Made by a program: the position numbers and the translations under genes | Shown: one piece after another, positions 1 to 10,900 of the stretch | Numbering within the stretch: position 1 is the stretch's first letter | How the letters are laid out: each line of letters begins with the position of its first letter | From: Buxus sempervirens | Lineage: Eukaryota; Streptophyta; Magnoliopsida; Buxales; Buxaceae | Assembly (NCBI GenBank): GCA_947561395.2 | Contig: OX387190.1 | Coordinates: 20,516,858-20,580,857, forward strand | DNA length: 64,000 nucleotides | Direction of reading: 5' to 3' | Notes under the pieces: model-generated | The model's input: only the letters and a program-made list of their open reading frames with translations | Told to the model about the DNA's origin: nothing | Databases searched by the model: none

Positions 1-2155
1 CCAACTGGGCTAGTTCATTAGCTTGGTAGTTTTCCTTCCTTGGCCGATGTTCGAATTCAATTCTATTGAACTGCTGGGCCAAGAATCTCGCCCTTCGTAG
101 CAACAGTACTAATGACTCGCTATTGCAGTTATATATGCCCTCCATTTGCTTCAAGACGAGTTGGGAATCTCCAACAATATTAACTGCTCTAGCACCCATT
201 TCCCATAGAATTTCCAACCCTATAATTGTAGCTTCAAACTCTGCCTGATTGTTTGTGGATAATTCTTCAAGCTGAAATGCATGTTCGTGCTTGTCACCAG
301 TAGGTGAAGTTATTACTACTCCGATCCCAGAAGCAAACTCTGTTTTTGAGCCATCAAATTCCAGTGTCCATGGTTGGAATTCGGCATAACAAAAACTGGC
401 ATGAAATACTGGGATATCCAATTCTTTTTCCTGCACACTAGATGGATGATCGGCCAATGCTTGTCCCTTTACCGCTTTCTGCGGTACATATTTAAAGTCG
501 AATTCCATCAGAGTCAGGGTCCATTTTCCGAGTCTACCACTCACCGTAGGCCGAGTGAGCATGTACTTGACCACGTCAGTGGCTGCTATGACGAAAATTT
601 CTTTGGCCGACAGGAGATAATGTCGTAATTTGGTAGCTGCATAATAGAGTGTTAGACACAACTTCTCTAGATTAGTGTACCTTTCTTCCACTGGAGTCAG
701 GAATCTACTGAGGTAATAAATGGCCTGCTCATATCCTTGATCGTTCTCTTGGGCCAACAAGACTCCAACTGAATCGCTCGAAGCCGCTATATAAAGTTTT
801 AGCGGCCGTTCTTTTGAAGGTGGCACCAAAACCGGTGGGGTTGCCAAATATTGTTTGATGCCTTCAAAAGCGGCTTGATGGTCTTCATTCCAGATAAACT
901 CTTCAGTATTCTTGATTTTCAATAATGGGGATAGGACCCTGATCTTCCCGGTCAGGTTTGAAATGAATCTTCTCAAGAAATTCACCTGGCCGAGCAACCT
1001 TTGTAGCTGTTTCTTATTGGCTGGTGGTTTGGCCTCTATGACCGATTTTGCCTTATTTTTATCGACCTCGATTCCTCTCTGGTGTACGAGAAAGCCTAGG
1101 AAATTTCCGGCCGATACACCAAAAGCACACTTTAATGGATTCATTTTCAAACTGTATTTACGAAGTCGTTCAAAAACCTTCTTTAAATGTTGCAAGTGGC
1201 CCATTTCGGTCTGAGACTTTATCACAACATCGTCAATATATACCTCAAGTATTTGACCGATCATGTCATGGAAGATAAGATTCATTGCCCTTTGATAGGT
1301 TGCGCCAGCATTCTTTAATCCGAACGGCATAACCACCCAACAATAAGTTCCTAATGCTCCTGGGCATCGAAACGCCGTTTTAGCTACATCTTCCTCGGCA
1401 ATAAAGATTTGATTATATCCGGAGTGGCCGTCCATAAATGACAAAAACTTATGCCGTGATGCATTATCAACTAAGAGGTCTGCGATCGGCATTGGATATT
1501 CGTCCTTGGGCGTTGCAGAATTCAGATTGCGGAAGTCAATACATACCCTAATTTGACCATTCTTTTTAATTACGGGTACAACGTTTGAAAGCCACTCGGC
1601 ATATCGTATCGGCCTAATAAACCCGGCTGATAAAAGCCGTTCTATTTCAACCTTCACTTTACATACCACGTCGTCACCCATCCTTCTTGAAGGTTGTCTG
1701 AATGGTTTAAATTCTGGCTTGATAGGGAGCCTGTGTTCTACCATTCTTCGGTCCAATCCTGGCATCTCTTGATAAGTCCAGGCGAAACAGTCCGAATATT
1801 CGGTTAGCAATAGTCTCATTTCTTGTTTGACCGAAGGTGGTAATAGCTTACTTATGAAAACAGGCTTCTGTTCCGCCTCTGTCCCCAGGTTGATTTCTTC
1901 TAATGGATCTTGGGTATCTACCTTCAGGTCTTCTAATTTGGCTGGTGCTGCTTGTAGGTCGGCGAGAGTAATCTCATTCCGGCCTTGTACCCTTTCATCT
2001 TCTTGTTCATTAATGAATTCGGCCGAGTTTATCATTACCTCGCCGTTTTCCAGCCATTCTTGTTCCTGTTGCAACTTCCCTATCTTTTCTTCCTGCATGT
2101 AAGCCGTCATCTTTCTTACGACGGCTTCTGCGACTTCTGATGGTTTAACCATCAT
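1..2155 (-). CDS. Retrotransposon pol: reverse transcriptase, RNase H, archaeal-type RNase H (partial)
   Basis: Copies element RNA into DNA. I checked the frame codon by codon from the ATG at 2155-2153 to position 1 and found no stop (at least 718 codons). Visible landmarks are the RT motif VCIDFRNLN near residue 200, the catalytic YIDDVV near residue 303, a Ty3-type RNase H region with YIAASSDSVG near residue 450, and a second RNase H with FDGS, NNQAEFEA and GDSQLV near residues 599-662, supplying its acidic residues. The start was chosen because two tandem ATG codons overlap the gag stop by 11 bases. The frame is +1 relative to gag. A downstream in-frame ATG at 2110-2108 is an alternative start. 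Integrase is expected beyond the left edge. Confidence 0.9.
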   Translation of the reverse strand, partial: MMVKPSEVAEAVVRKMTAYMQEEKIGKLQQEQEWLENGEVMINSAEFINEQEDERVQGRNEITLADLQAAPAKLEDLKVDTQDPLEEINLGTEAEQKPVFISKLLPPSVKQEMRLLLTEYSDCFAWTYQEMPGLDRRMVEHRLPIKPEFKPFRQPSRRMGDDVVCKVKVEIERLLSAGFIRPIRYAEWLSNVVPVIKKNGQIRVCIDFRNLNSATPKDEYPMPIADLLVDNASRHKFLSFMDGHSGYNQIFIAEEDVAKTAFRCPGALGTYCWVVMPFGLKNAGATYQRAMNLIFHDMIGQILEVYIDDVVIKSQTEMGHLQHLKKVFERLRKYSLKMNPLKCAFGVSAGNFLGFLVHQRGIEVDKNKAKSVIEAKPPANKKQLQRLLGQVNFLRRFISNLTGKIRVLSPLLKIKNTEEFIWNEDHQAAFEGIKQYLATPPVLVPPSKERPLKLYIAASSDSVGVLLAQENDQGYEQAIYYLSRFLTPVEERYTNLEKLCLTLYYAATKLRHYLLSAKEIFVIAATDVVKYMLTRPTVSGRLGKWTLTLMEFDFKYVPQKAVKGQALADHPSSVQEKELDIPVFHASFCYAEFQPWTLEFDGSKTEFASGIGVVITSPTGDKHEHAFQLEELSTNNQAEFEATIIGLEILWEMGARAVNIVGDSQLVLKQMEGIYNCNSESLVLLLRRARFLAQQFNRIEFEHRPRKENYQANELAQL

Positions 2156-5100
2156 TTGGTAGTTCTTTGAGTTCGGCGACTGCGGCTACTTCTGTAATCT
2201 GTAGTTGCGCCGTTTGTAGTATAGCCGAACTTGAAGTGATCGGCTGCCCATTCTTGTCATATCCACTAAATGAAATTGGTTTTACCCCTTTGTTATAAAG
2301 GGATGCATGTGCGGCATTGGAATCCACGGCAAATGGCCGCTGGTCGGCTTTTATTTCTTCGGTCTTGCCATCCTTCCAAAACAGCAACGATTGGTGCAAA
2401 GAAGATGGTACACATTTGTTCGAATGGATCCAATCTCTTCCCAGCAATGCGTTGTATCCGGCGGATGATTCAATTACGAAGAATGCCGTAAGAGACTGCC
2501 GTGTCCCAACCGTTAGTTCGATTGGGAGGATTCCTCTAGTTCCTGTAATACCTCCTGCAAAGTTAGTGACGGTGATCTCGGAAGAAATTAAATCCGAATA
2601 GGACTTACCTAATTTCTTCAATGTGGATATTGGGATGAAATTTATTGCTGCCCCATTATCAATTAGAATTCTATTGATAGGGATCCCATTCATGTGCACC
2701 TTTATAAATAAAGGTTTGAGATGTTGAGTCATGGTTAAGGATGGTTCAACGAAACATACCTCTCCCACCAGACCGATTTTGTCACCATCGGCCGGTTTCT
2801 GGTCTTTTTTCTCTTCTTCGAGATGTTCTGGATCAATCACATACAAATCTACTGGGTCTTCCTCCTCCAGGATCTCCTCTAAACGTGGTAACTCCATGCT
2901 GGCCCCAAAAGTCATAGGTAAAGTGAGGACCATATGACAGTCAAGTGGTATCGGGGGCATCCGACCGAAACAGATTTCGGCGATTAATGCATCCGCACTC
3001 AATGGAGGTTGACTCAGCGACTCACTGATCTCGTCTTTGGGAGTTTCGAGCGTCAATTCCTCTGTTATTTCTACCGTAGAAGGAGTTGAGATCCTACTGT
3101 ATTCTGTTAATATCTGTTTAACTAACAATTGTTCTCCTTCTCCTCCAGCGAAATTGTCCGTCAATTCTTCGTCCGAAACCAACCTTTCGGTCACTGCATT
3201 GGAATCATGCTCGGGCGTGGTATCTGGAGGGATTGGTGAATCAGGCGGGCTCTTTTTGAGCCTTTGTGGCTTCGGAATGCGTCTTTTGGCAACAAACCTA
3301 GACGACCAATATGGCTCGGATGATCCAGTACTCTGTTCCTGGTATCGTCTCTTAGCTTGCTGTCGCTGCCAGCGTCGCTTCTGCGTTCTGGTCAGTTCTG
3401 CGATACTTGCCTGCGCATGAAAAGGAAATTTAGGATGAGTCAATCTTTTCCAGTGACCATCCTGGATAATAGGTAGTTTTACCATCCTGGGTTTGACCCC
3501 GTTTACCATCCTGTATTGCTCGTAAGTCATGTAGCCGCTATCCCTAGCGGAGCTATAGGTGGCTGCCGTCCTTGTCGGCGAGCCTACTTGCCTACCAGAA
3601 GTTAAGTACAAGGGTCTCTTGCCCCCCTGAGTGTGGCGTGCATCTTCATACTTGACTGATTTCCCTTTGTATTGGGAATAACGGTATTCTGCTATCACTT
3701 TTTGCTTGCAGTCTTGGCAAAGGAGGCTTAGTGACATCTCTATTTTCTCCGGAATCTTGCATGATGTATCTTTATTGACGGAAGACTCCTCTGAGGATTT
3801 AGCAACCGTTTCTAGTCGCTTTTTGGTTGCAGCTTGATTGGAAGACAATTCAGAAGGAACCAAAACCAATTTCTTTGTTGTTTTTTCATTGAGCTCTGGT
3901 TTCCTGTCTTCTTCTATTCTGGGTTCGCGTCTGTGCTTATGCCACCATTCACCCCAGATTTCACCTTTCCTCTCTTGATGCCATGACCGTCCTTGTGTAG
4001 GTGGATACCTCCAATGGTTCCTTGGTCGTAAATTCACCTGGTTTTGCACTGGTTGTGCTGTTTTCCCCCATTTCCCTGAGGAAGATCCATCCAGGTCGAT
4101 CTTAACTGCTGGAGTGCGTTTTGGCAACCCAATGGTAACCATATTTGCCGACACCTCTTTAGGGAATGGTTGTGTGTCTACCTGCATCTTTTCTTTGTCG
4201 GTTTCTGCAAACTTCAGGAGCCCTTTATCAATATTCTCCTGTATCACATTACGAAGCACAGTACATTCATTAGTTTCGTGAGTTTTTACCCCGTGCCATT
4301 TACAAGCTTTACCCTTGGCCGCCACATTGGCTGGGATAAAAGGATGGTCTTTGGTTAATCTGAAGAATCCCTGTTTCAAGAGGTATTCAAATACTTCAGC
4401 CGTCTTATTTATGTCAAAGGAATAATTTCGGCTAAAAGTACTCGTCTCCTTTGTTGCCTCTGTATCCTTGGTTTTCCGGATAAGAATCGGGCAGGTGATT
4501 GATTGTTTTCCCACGACTTCTACAACTCCGTATTCAAAGTTCGGGTCCTTGTAATAAGACCCGTAAGATGAGACTTTCTTTTCGTTGTCTTCCTGTAATA
4601 GCCACTCGTATTTGGTGGCTCTGGCCGACAACTCAAATAAGTCTTCGAACTGTTCACCTTCGAATTTCTTTCGGAGTTCAAAGTGTAGTCCATTTAAAGC
4701 CAAATTTGCAAATTCCGATTCTGGTAAAAGAATTTGGCATTTGTTTTTCATATATTTAAAGCGAGCAATATATTTATCGGCCGATTCCCCTGGTTGTTGT
4801 CTTAACCGAGCAAGATCAACCATGGTTACTTCGGGCTCCGTACGATAAAATTGGGAGTGGAATTTCTCTTCCATCATTCCCCAATTTGTAACTGAATTGG
4901 CCGGTAAAGTAATATACCATGTAAAAGCCTGTCCGGTCAATGAGTTTCCAAATAGTCTAAGTCTAAGGAAATCATTACCGGATGCTTCTCCACATTGAAC
5001 CGTAAATCGGCCAATGTGTTCAATGGTAGATTGTTGACCTTCTCCTGAAAACAAAGTGAATTCGGGAATTTTGTATCCCCTAGGGAATTCAAATTGTTGG

Positions 5101-5732
5101 TCAATCCAGCCTGGGTAAGGTTTCCTATAAACTGGCCTAGTCATTCGTCGGTGATATTGATCTCCGATCATTTCTTGAATTACATTTTGAATGTAATTAC
5201 GGTTTACGGCCATATTTCTTACCCCGATATCTTCTCTATGGTTCTCCTGTGCTTCCCTTTGTCCCATGGGTCGCACCTCGATCGGAGGCACATTGGGATG
5301 AACTGGGACACCAGGAGGTATTTCTCCCCTTAAAGCGGCGGTGTTGGCCTGTTCGTGTCGGCCGTTTACACCTAGGTTCATGATTGGTGGCTGCTCCGGG
5401 ATATTTATCCTTTCGTGAGCATTTGACCCAGCAGCCGATGTTTCGGCTCGTTCGGTCATCATGACCAGTCTTGCCATTGTAGAGAAACCTTCCTGTAAAA
5501 CCGCTAGGATTCTACCATTATCAGAAGAAATTTTGTTAATACCCTGGCCAAAGCCTGCCATTTGTTGGCTGAGACCTTGTATGGCCTGAATAAGTCGCTC
5601 ATTAAGGTCCGGCTGAGAACTCGAAGGTCCTTCTTCCGGGACCTCTGAAGCATAAAGAGGATTTACCTGAGATTCGGCAGGTTCCTCTGGCGCTGCATTT
5701 TCAGCATGCCGAGTACTTCTTCTTGCCGCCAT
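2145..5732 (-). CDS. Retrotransposon gag-protease polyprotein
   Basis: Encodes the capsid protein and processing protease of the Tat-type element, 1195 residues from the first ATG (5732-5730; the frame is open further upstream, to about 5867, but without an ATG). The gag domain is visible near residues 230-340 (TWYITLPA, then a conserved stretch with RTEPEVTMVDLARL and GESADKYIARFK). A compact Cys/His cluster near residue 477 (CKWHGVKTHETNEC) replaces the usual CCHC knuckle, as is common in Tat gags. The aspartic protease lies near residue 1020 with ILIDNGAA at the active site and NALLGRDW downstream. Between them is a long, basic, low-similarity linker. The stop overlaps the pol start. Confidence 0.88.
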   Translation of the reverse strand: MAARRSTRHAENAAPEEPAESQVNPLYASEVPEEGPSSSQPDLNERLIQAIQGLSQQMAGFGQGINKISSDNGRILAVLQEGFSTMARLVMMTERAETSAAGSNAHERINIPEQPPIMNLGVNGRHEQANTAALRGEIPPGVPVHPNVPPIEVRPMGQREAQENHREDIGVRNMAVNRNYIQNVIQEMIGDQYHRRMTRPVYRKPYPGWIDQQFEFPRGYKIPEFTLFSGEGQQSTIEHIGRFTVQCGEASGNDFLRLRLFGNSLTGQAFTWYITLPANSVTNWGMMEEKFHSQFYRTEPEVTMVDLARLRQQPGESADKYIARFKYMKNKCQILLPESEFANLALNGLHFELRKKFEGEQFEDLFELSARATKYEWLLQEDNEKKVSSYGSYYKDPNFEYGVVEVVGKQSITCPILIRKTKDTEATKETSTFSRNYSFDINKTAEVFEYLLKQGFFRLTKDHPFIPANVAAKGKACKWHGVKTHETNECTVLRNVIQENIDKGLLKFAETDKEKMQVDTQPFPKEVSANMVTIGLPKRTPAVKIDLDGSSSGKWGKTAQPVQNQVNLRPRNHWRYPPTQGRSWHQERKGEIWGEWWHKHRREPRIEEDRKPELNEKTTKKLVLVPSELSSNQAATKKRLETVAKSSEESSVNKDTSCKIPEKIEMSLSLLCQDCKQKVIAEYRYSQYKGKSVKYEDARHTQGGKRPLYLTSGRQVGSPTRTAATYSSARDSGYMTYEQYRMVNGVKPRMVKLPIIQDGHWKRLTHPKFPFHAQASIAELTRTQKRRWQRQQAKRRYQEQSTGSSEPYWSSRFVAKRRIPKPQRLKKSPPDSPIPPDTTPEHDSNAVTERLVSDEELTDNFAGGEGEQLLVKQILTEYSRISTPSTVEITEELTLETPKDEISESLSQPPLSADALIAEICFGRMPPIPLDCHMVLTLPMTFGASMELPRLEEILEEEDPVDLYVIDPEHLEEEKKDQKPADGDKIGLVGEVCFVEPSLTMTQHLKPLFIKVHMNGIPINRILIDNGAAINFIPISTLKKLGKSYSDLISSEITVTNFAGGITGTRGILPIELTVGTRQSLTAFFVIESSAGYNALLGRDWIHSNKCVPSSLHQSLLFWKDGKTEEIKADQRPFAVDSNAAHASLYNKGVKPISFSGYDKNGQPITSSSAILQTAQLQITEVAAVAELKELPNDG

Positions 5733-5947
5733 TAGTGCTCTTTCAAAGACTAATGGTCCCACCGGGCGTGCCAAAAAGGGATGTTGCTCCAAAAATGGGC
5801 CGGTGTGGACACGTGTCTGTGGTGATGATGTGTCTCTACGCGGGCGTGCCAGTATCGTTTGATACAATGATTTTCGAGTCGATTCCTGACCCCGGGCACC
5901 TGTTCCGAATCTGAACCGGGATCGGTTCAGTCGTACTACAAGTCACC
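5733..5947 (-). other. Leader and primer-binding region of the gypsy element
   Basis: This is the stretch between the inferred inner end of the LTR and the gag ATG. The bases right after the LTR read GGTGACTTGTAGTACGAC on the minus strand. I could not match them to a tRNA 3' end, so the primer tRNA is unidentified. Confidence 0.5.
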
Positions 5948-6887
5948 TGTAATAAAATCGGTCAGGCGATGGTATGAAGACTAGGGGTTCGGTCTTCGTT
6001 TCGGGTTCTTGTAAGTGTTTGAAAGCGAAAGCAACTAACGGCACACAAATCCTTTTATTATAAAATCGGCCGAATAGCCGAAAGCGACAACAGATAATCC
6101 TCAAAATGGAAACAAAAGTACAAAAGAAAATCGACAGGGCTTGCAGGACCGGCCTGTCCTGGTCTTATAGCCGTAATCGGGTATAAGCGCAGGAGGAAGG
6201 GGGCGGCTGCTAGCAAAGCCAATTCAGGGGGTTCACCTTGGATTGCTGCTTACCCGAAAATACACAAGTCACCTGGCGTGAACAGAGCGAGTCTCGGGAC
6301 CGGCTGCTCGGGATTCTGTAAAGACAGAACTGCGAGTCAGGGGCGGCCTCAACTTACTCTCCGGTGGCAGGATTCTGGTGTTAATCGGAGTAAAGAGGGG
6401 TCGAAGATGTCACTGCGACTGGAAGCAGTGAGAGAAGTCCTAGTTTATCCGTCTGTATTAGAGGGGATAAAGGATCACGGATGATCAAAATAATATAATA
6501 ACCGGTTGCGGTTGTGTGGATTGTGTCCTCGAGTTCTTCGAATTGAGGCCTTTTATAGCCGCTTCTTGACGGTTGCTCAACTTCCTACTCTCGCACGATC
6601 TTCATGGCGGTTGTTTATCTTCAGTTCTCTGTTTCAAAGTGATAACCGCCCGGCCATGATCTAATAATTCTATTCTTGAACGGCCGATGGCACGATCTTC
6701 TGATATTTATGGTTTTGTCTTATTGGCTTGCGTGGCTCGAACCGCATTCTTCTGCATGTGTGCTGACGCGGCCGGCTCAACCCTTCAAAGTCTACGGGCC
6801 GTGGCCTAATCAAGCTACCTAGGCACCACGTGTCCTTCTCTTATTCGTCGGTTATATAGGGTGTAAACAGTAATACACTTTATTACA
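5948..6887 (-). repeat. 5' LTR of the gypsy element
   Basis: Bounded by matching inverted termini: TGTAATAAAG at the outer end and TTTATTACA at the inner end, giving 940 bp. It lies between the gag leader and single-copy-looking DNA upstream of the kinase gene. The 3' LTR is outside the window, so the boundaries rest on termini and position rather than on comparing two LTRs. Confidence 0.75.
6550..6557 (-). promoter_or_regulatory. TATA box of the gypsy LTR
   Basis: Minus strand TATAAAAG in the context GGCTATAAAAGGCC, the best core-promoter match in this LTR. It would start transcription near 6520 and read through gag and pol, away from the kinase gene. Confidence 0.55.
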
Positions 6888-7605
6888 CATTTTACTATCT
6901 GTTGCATGTTATATCAATCATTTATAATTTATTATAAATGAATTTTTCTATTTTTTGTCAAATTTTTAAAATTTTCACTAATATTTTAAACCGGATAGGA
7001 CAGGAATAGTCGGTAGGCCCGGTACTAGATCAGATAGTCTAGGCCAGTACTGTTCTAGACTGAATGGTCCAATGTCATACGCTGAATTAGATGATCTCGG
7101 ATCGGAATACCAAATCGGGATCATCCAATTTCGGTACGAATCGGCCAATACGAACCATTACCAACTGGTCCAATAAATTTGATTGTAATCATGCGATGCT
7201 ATCATGTAAAGCATCTTAAAATCACCTTTTTCAAGTGGATTCTTTTGAAAACATTTACAACAATGAAAAAACACCTCACGGGCACAGAGGAAAGCAATAC
7301 AGGTACACATTGGAGTGGTTGTACTGAGGCCATCGGATATTTCGTCCCAAAGTCCTCCTCCTTAGTCCTTACTTCCAGTTGGCAGGTACAATGCTCTCAT
7401 TCTTACTCTATCGGCTGGCAAAGAGATCGTTTTCGTACAAACAGAGCGGACGATCAACTGGTACGGCGAGTACGGGGACGCATAGAAATGTCAAAAAAAT
7501 AAAAAAATAAAATCCCAAGCTTTGGCCAGCGATTGGCCGTTGACAATATCATTTTTATACTTCAAATATTTTTTAAAAAAATTTATAAGCAAAACCGCGT
7601 TTTTT
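6888..7605 (+). promoter_or_regulatory. Upstream region and presumed promoter of the MEKK1-like gene
   Basis: About 720 bp between the gypsy LTR and the start of the pyrimidine-rich leader. No reliable gene is seen. Positions 6985-7170 are rich in short GGATC/CCGGT-like words and look like decayed repeat. A candidate TATA (TATAAG) sits at 7584-7589, just before a CT-rich stretch near 7608 that would suit a transcription start. Confidence 0.4.
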
Positions 7606-7920
7606 TCTCTCTCCCGCGACGGCGTTCACCCCGTGGCTTAAAAGGCGTAAACGCAAGCTTCGGTCAAGGCTTCAACGTTTTCAAATGTATCTTCAGACCC
7701 CCCACAACCACAAGCATCTTTTCTTCTCAGAGTCTGCACACAAGAAAAGTTCCAACAGTTGAAGACAAACAACCCAAACCCTAGAGAGAGAGACGCAGAG
7801 ATAGAGACAGAGGTTTCTCTCAACTGTTTTATTTGAATCTCCGCAATCATCTTAGCCGGACGATCGATCTTTCATCCTTAACGCAGTTGCGGAGATCGAT
7901 GGGCGGAGCCCGAGGTGCTC
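7606..7920 (+). other. Inferred 5' UTR of the MEKK1-like gene
   Basis: CT-rich then GA-rich leader (GAGAGAGAGAC near 7785), typical of plant kinase mRNAs. It contains an upstream ATG at 7899. The start is inferred from the candidate TATA, not observed. Confidence 0.4.
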
Positions 7921-7955
7921 ATGAATCGTCTTCCGCGATTGTTCGCTTACGGTAA
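7899..7955 (+). CDS. Upstream ORF overlapping the MEKK1-like start codon
   Basis: An 18-codon frame (MGGARGAHESSSAIVRLR, then TAA). It begins 22 bases before the main ATG in another frame and ends 34 bases inside the coding region. A ribosome that starts here would miss the main start, so it could lower translation. Nothing shows that it is translated or conserved. Confidence 0.4.
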   Translation: MGGARGAHESSSAIVRLR

Positions 7956-10900
7956 CGGGAAAGCTAAGGAGGGGGGAGGAGGTGGTGGTGGACGGATGGA
8001 GTCTAATAGTAAGCAACGGAGGCCTAAGCTCGACCGGAGAAATGCGCGGAAGAACTTCAATTATGATGCTACTTCGACTTCTTCTTCTCCTTCTTCTTCG
8101 TCGGAGGATCCGTCCTCTGCTCTTCGCACTCGGTCTCTCGATCTTTACCCCTTTCCCGGTCGGACTAGCTTTCGGGTCTATGGGGAGGATGGGGAAATGG
8201 ATGAGATTTGCCGGACTTTAGGGCTTTCCGGGCCGGAGGACTTTGCGATTCCGGTGGCTGCGTGGGAGGCTAGGAAAGCTAGGTGCTCTTCCGATCTTTT
8301 GCCGAGATCGCGATTGCATCGGCCGGAGAGTCCCAAGAGGGAAGAACAAGCTGAAGATGGAGAACGCGGGGTGGAGGATTGTTTGGTTCCTGTGTTTTCG
8401 GATGTGGTTAGGGTTAGTGATCAAAAGTGTGAGCTCGACGATCATAATTTAGCTAGATATAAGGTTTGTGATGAAAGTAGTAAGCTTGAAAGTGGACTTG
8501 TAGGGTCTCATCTTCGTCGGAATTCGACTAATGTTGGGGCTATTGCCGACAAGCGTAAGCTTGAGATTTGGTGTGAAAGTTCTGATCTTTGCCAGAACTC
8601 TGCTACTCAGGGGTCTAGTAGTGGTGTCGGTGGAGGAATTAAGGGGGTTAGACCCCCAGTTCTTGCTCCGCCGCCGAGAATGTTGCTGCCAGTGTTTGAT
8701 AATTCATGCTCTACCTGGGATATCTTTCGGGGGTTCGCACCTCAAGATGGTGAAAAGGGCAAGGCATCGGAAGAAGATGATGAGGTTGATGGGTCAAGTA
8801 TGAGGAGAGAGGAGGTGAATGGTGTGAGATTCGGGGAGACTGCCGTTCTTTCAGAATCTTGTTCATTCACAACATCGAACGATGACGAGGATTCTTCTAG
8901 CACAACCACGGAGCCCATGTATAATATATCACCGGATGGCAGATTCAGACGCAGTATCAAGTCTTGGCAGAAAGGCGATCTTTTAGGAAGTGGGTCGTTT
9001 GGAACAGTGTATGAAGGGATCACCGAGTAAGTAGAATTCTGTTTGAAACCATCCCTATTAATTTTGATGTCATATTACTTCAATATTCCCTTGATATCAA
9101 TGTTTATGGAATTATCGTGTACTTCAACTAGCAATGGTTCCCTGAAATACTCCCTTATTTACAATTTACGTTTATTTCTCCTTCTTTGCGATGATGCTGT
9201 TTAGATTTTTGTATCGTCTCAGAGGTTCACTGTGGATGCTTTATTTATTACATTGTCATACTTTGCGTGTGATCCAACACAAATTTACCAAATTGGGTTT
9301 TCCTCTAAATCAAAGAGACATCTTGTGAAGTTTATTTATTCATTGATGAATGTATATTACCTCTAAGATTTCGAGGCTTCTTCACTCTTTCTGCCCTCTC
9401 GAACAAAGGATAGGAGTTTTTTCATTAGTGGGCTTCTTTCATCAAATCCTATATTGGTCAAGATTTCATTATTACAATTAGATATCACCAACTGAGGAAG
9501 CACCAGCTGCTTTCAAGGATTCTCCCTTAAAACCTTCCAGAAGCAAGCATATAGAAAAAAGCTTTTTGAGAATATAGATTTTATTTCCACATGTATGGTC
9601 CAATTGGCATAATAATACTGGATATTAAAGAAACTTGAATTAAAAAATCAAATTTCCTATGAATGAATTTTACATTCCATGGTTTAAATGAATGAAGTGC
9701 ATATGCAATAAATAGTTCAAATTAATAGCTTGTGGCTTGGTACAAACCATAATTCTTCCCGGCTCTTACTAACATAGATTTATTCAGTAATACATAAATG
9801 TACATGTATAATATATGACAGAGGTTCATCAAAATGCATCATAAAATATCTTTCCTAGTAAAGTCATCTCTTTCCCCTCTTTTTTTCTGTATTTCTGCAG
9901 TGATGGATTCTTTTTCGCTGTAAAAGAGGTCTCCTTGCTTGATCAGGGAAGCCAGGGTAAGCAAAGCATTTATCAACTTGAGCAGGTGAGAGACAGTTTC
10001 AAATCTTGTCCTGACATGATATTCTTTATATGTCTATATATGGTTTCTGAGCTTTTTCTTATAAACCAACTACTGAAAACATTTCTTTTTCTTGGCGGCT
10101 AGAACTAATTGTCTTCTAATTTCCTTCTTTTTACTTCAGGAGATTGCTTTGTTAAGTCAGTTTGAGCATGAGAACATAGTTCAATACCTTGGCACAGACA
10201 AGGTAAGTTTTTGTTTATATTTTTGGTTAACTGTTCTGCTATTTCATCTTTCATTCTGATTAATGATTACAAGAATGAGAGAAGAGTTTTCAGTTTGTAT
10301 TTATCCTCAACATCTAACTTTTGTGGAGGAATAAATATATGCTCTCACTGTGAAGATCTGTTCTTTTTCTTTCCTCATCAATGGCACAAGTCACTACAAA
10401 TGAGGGGAAGTTCAACAAATTAAAGTGATACCCTAGGAACCAGTATTTTAAAACCCAAACAGGACCATCCAGTCAAATGAAACAGGATCTGGTATGTTTA
10501 TCAGATTGCTTGAACCCAATTAAATTTGAGGAATCAAATTTAATGAACTGGAATTAACTGGTATTAGCCCTGTTGCTGAATCAAATGGCCTCAAATTCTC
10601 ATTTAAGGCACCCTTTATTTTTAGAAAATTTTATTTCCAAATTAATTATAATGCAGCTTGGTTGAATTGGTCAATCAGCAGGGTCCTTAGTAACAACACT
10701 GACTTCCCAATATAAGTGAGGAACATTGTCAACAATCTGTAGTAAAATTACATATAGCCTGCACAATGTCTTCCAATAAACTTGTAGTTCCACTTTATTT
10801 CTTGCCAACCATGAAGCTGTTACTGTTAAAGGTTTTTTTATTTCTTTGATTGCATCCATTTGTTAAGCGTCTGCTGTATCGCTTCTCTGTGGCTTCTCTA

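Larger units (their letters stand above)
1..6887 (-). mobile_element. Ty3/gypsy (Tat-type) LTR retrotransposon, 3' part beyond window
   Basis: Read on the minus strand the order is LTR (6887-5948), untranslated leader, gag-protease frame, then pol with RT, RNase H and a second RNase H, running off position 1. Integrase and the 3' LTR are therefore outside. A second, archaeal-type RNase H after the usual one is the known hallmark of the plant Tat lineage, and protease fused to gag also fits. No stop or frameshift interrupts either frame, unlike every other element in the window, so this is probably a young and possibly autonomous copy. The right-hand target duplication would be CATTT at 6888-6892; its partner lies outside. 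Confidence 0.9.

Noticed and set aside
3037-3420. 127-codon plus-strand frame
   Set aside because: Antisense shadow of the intact gag-protease frame.
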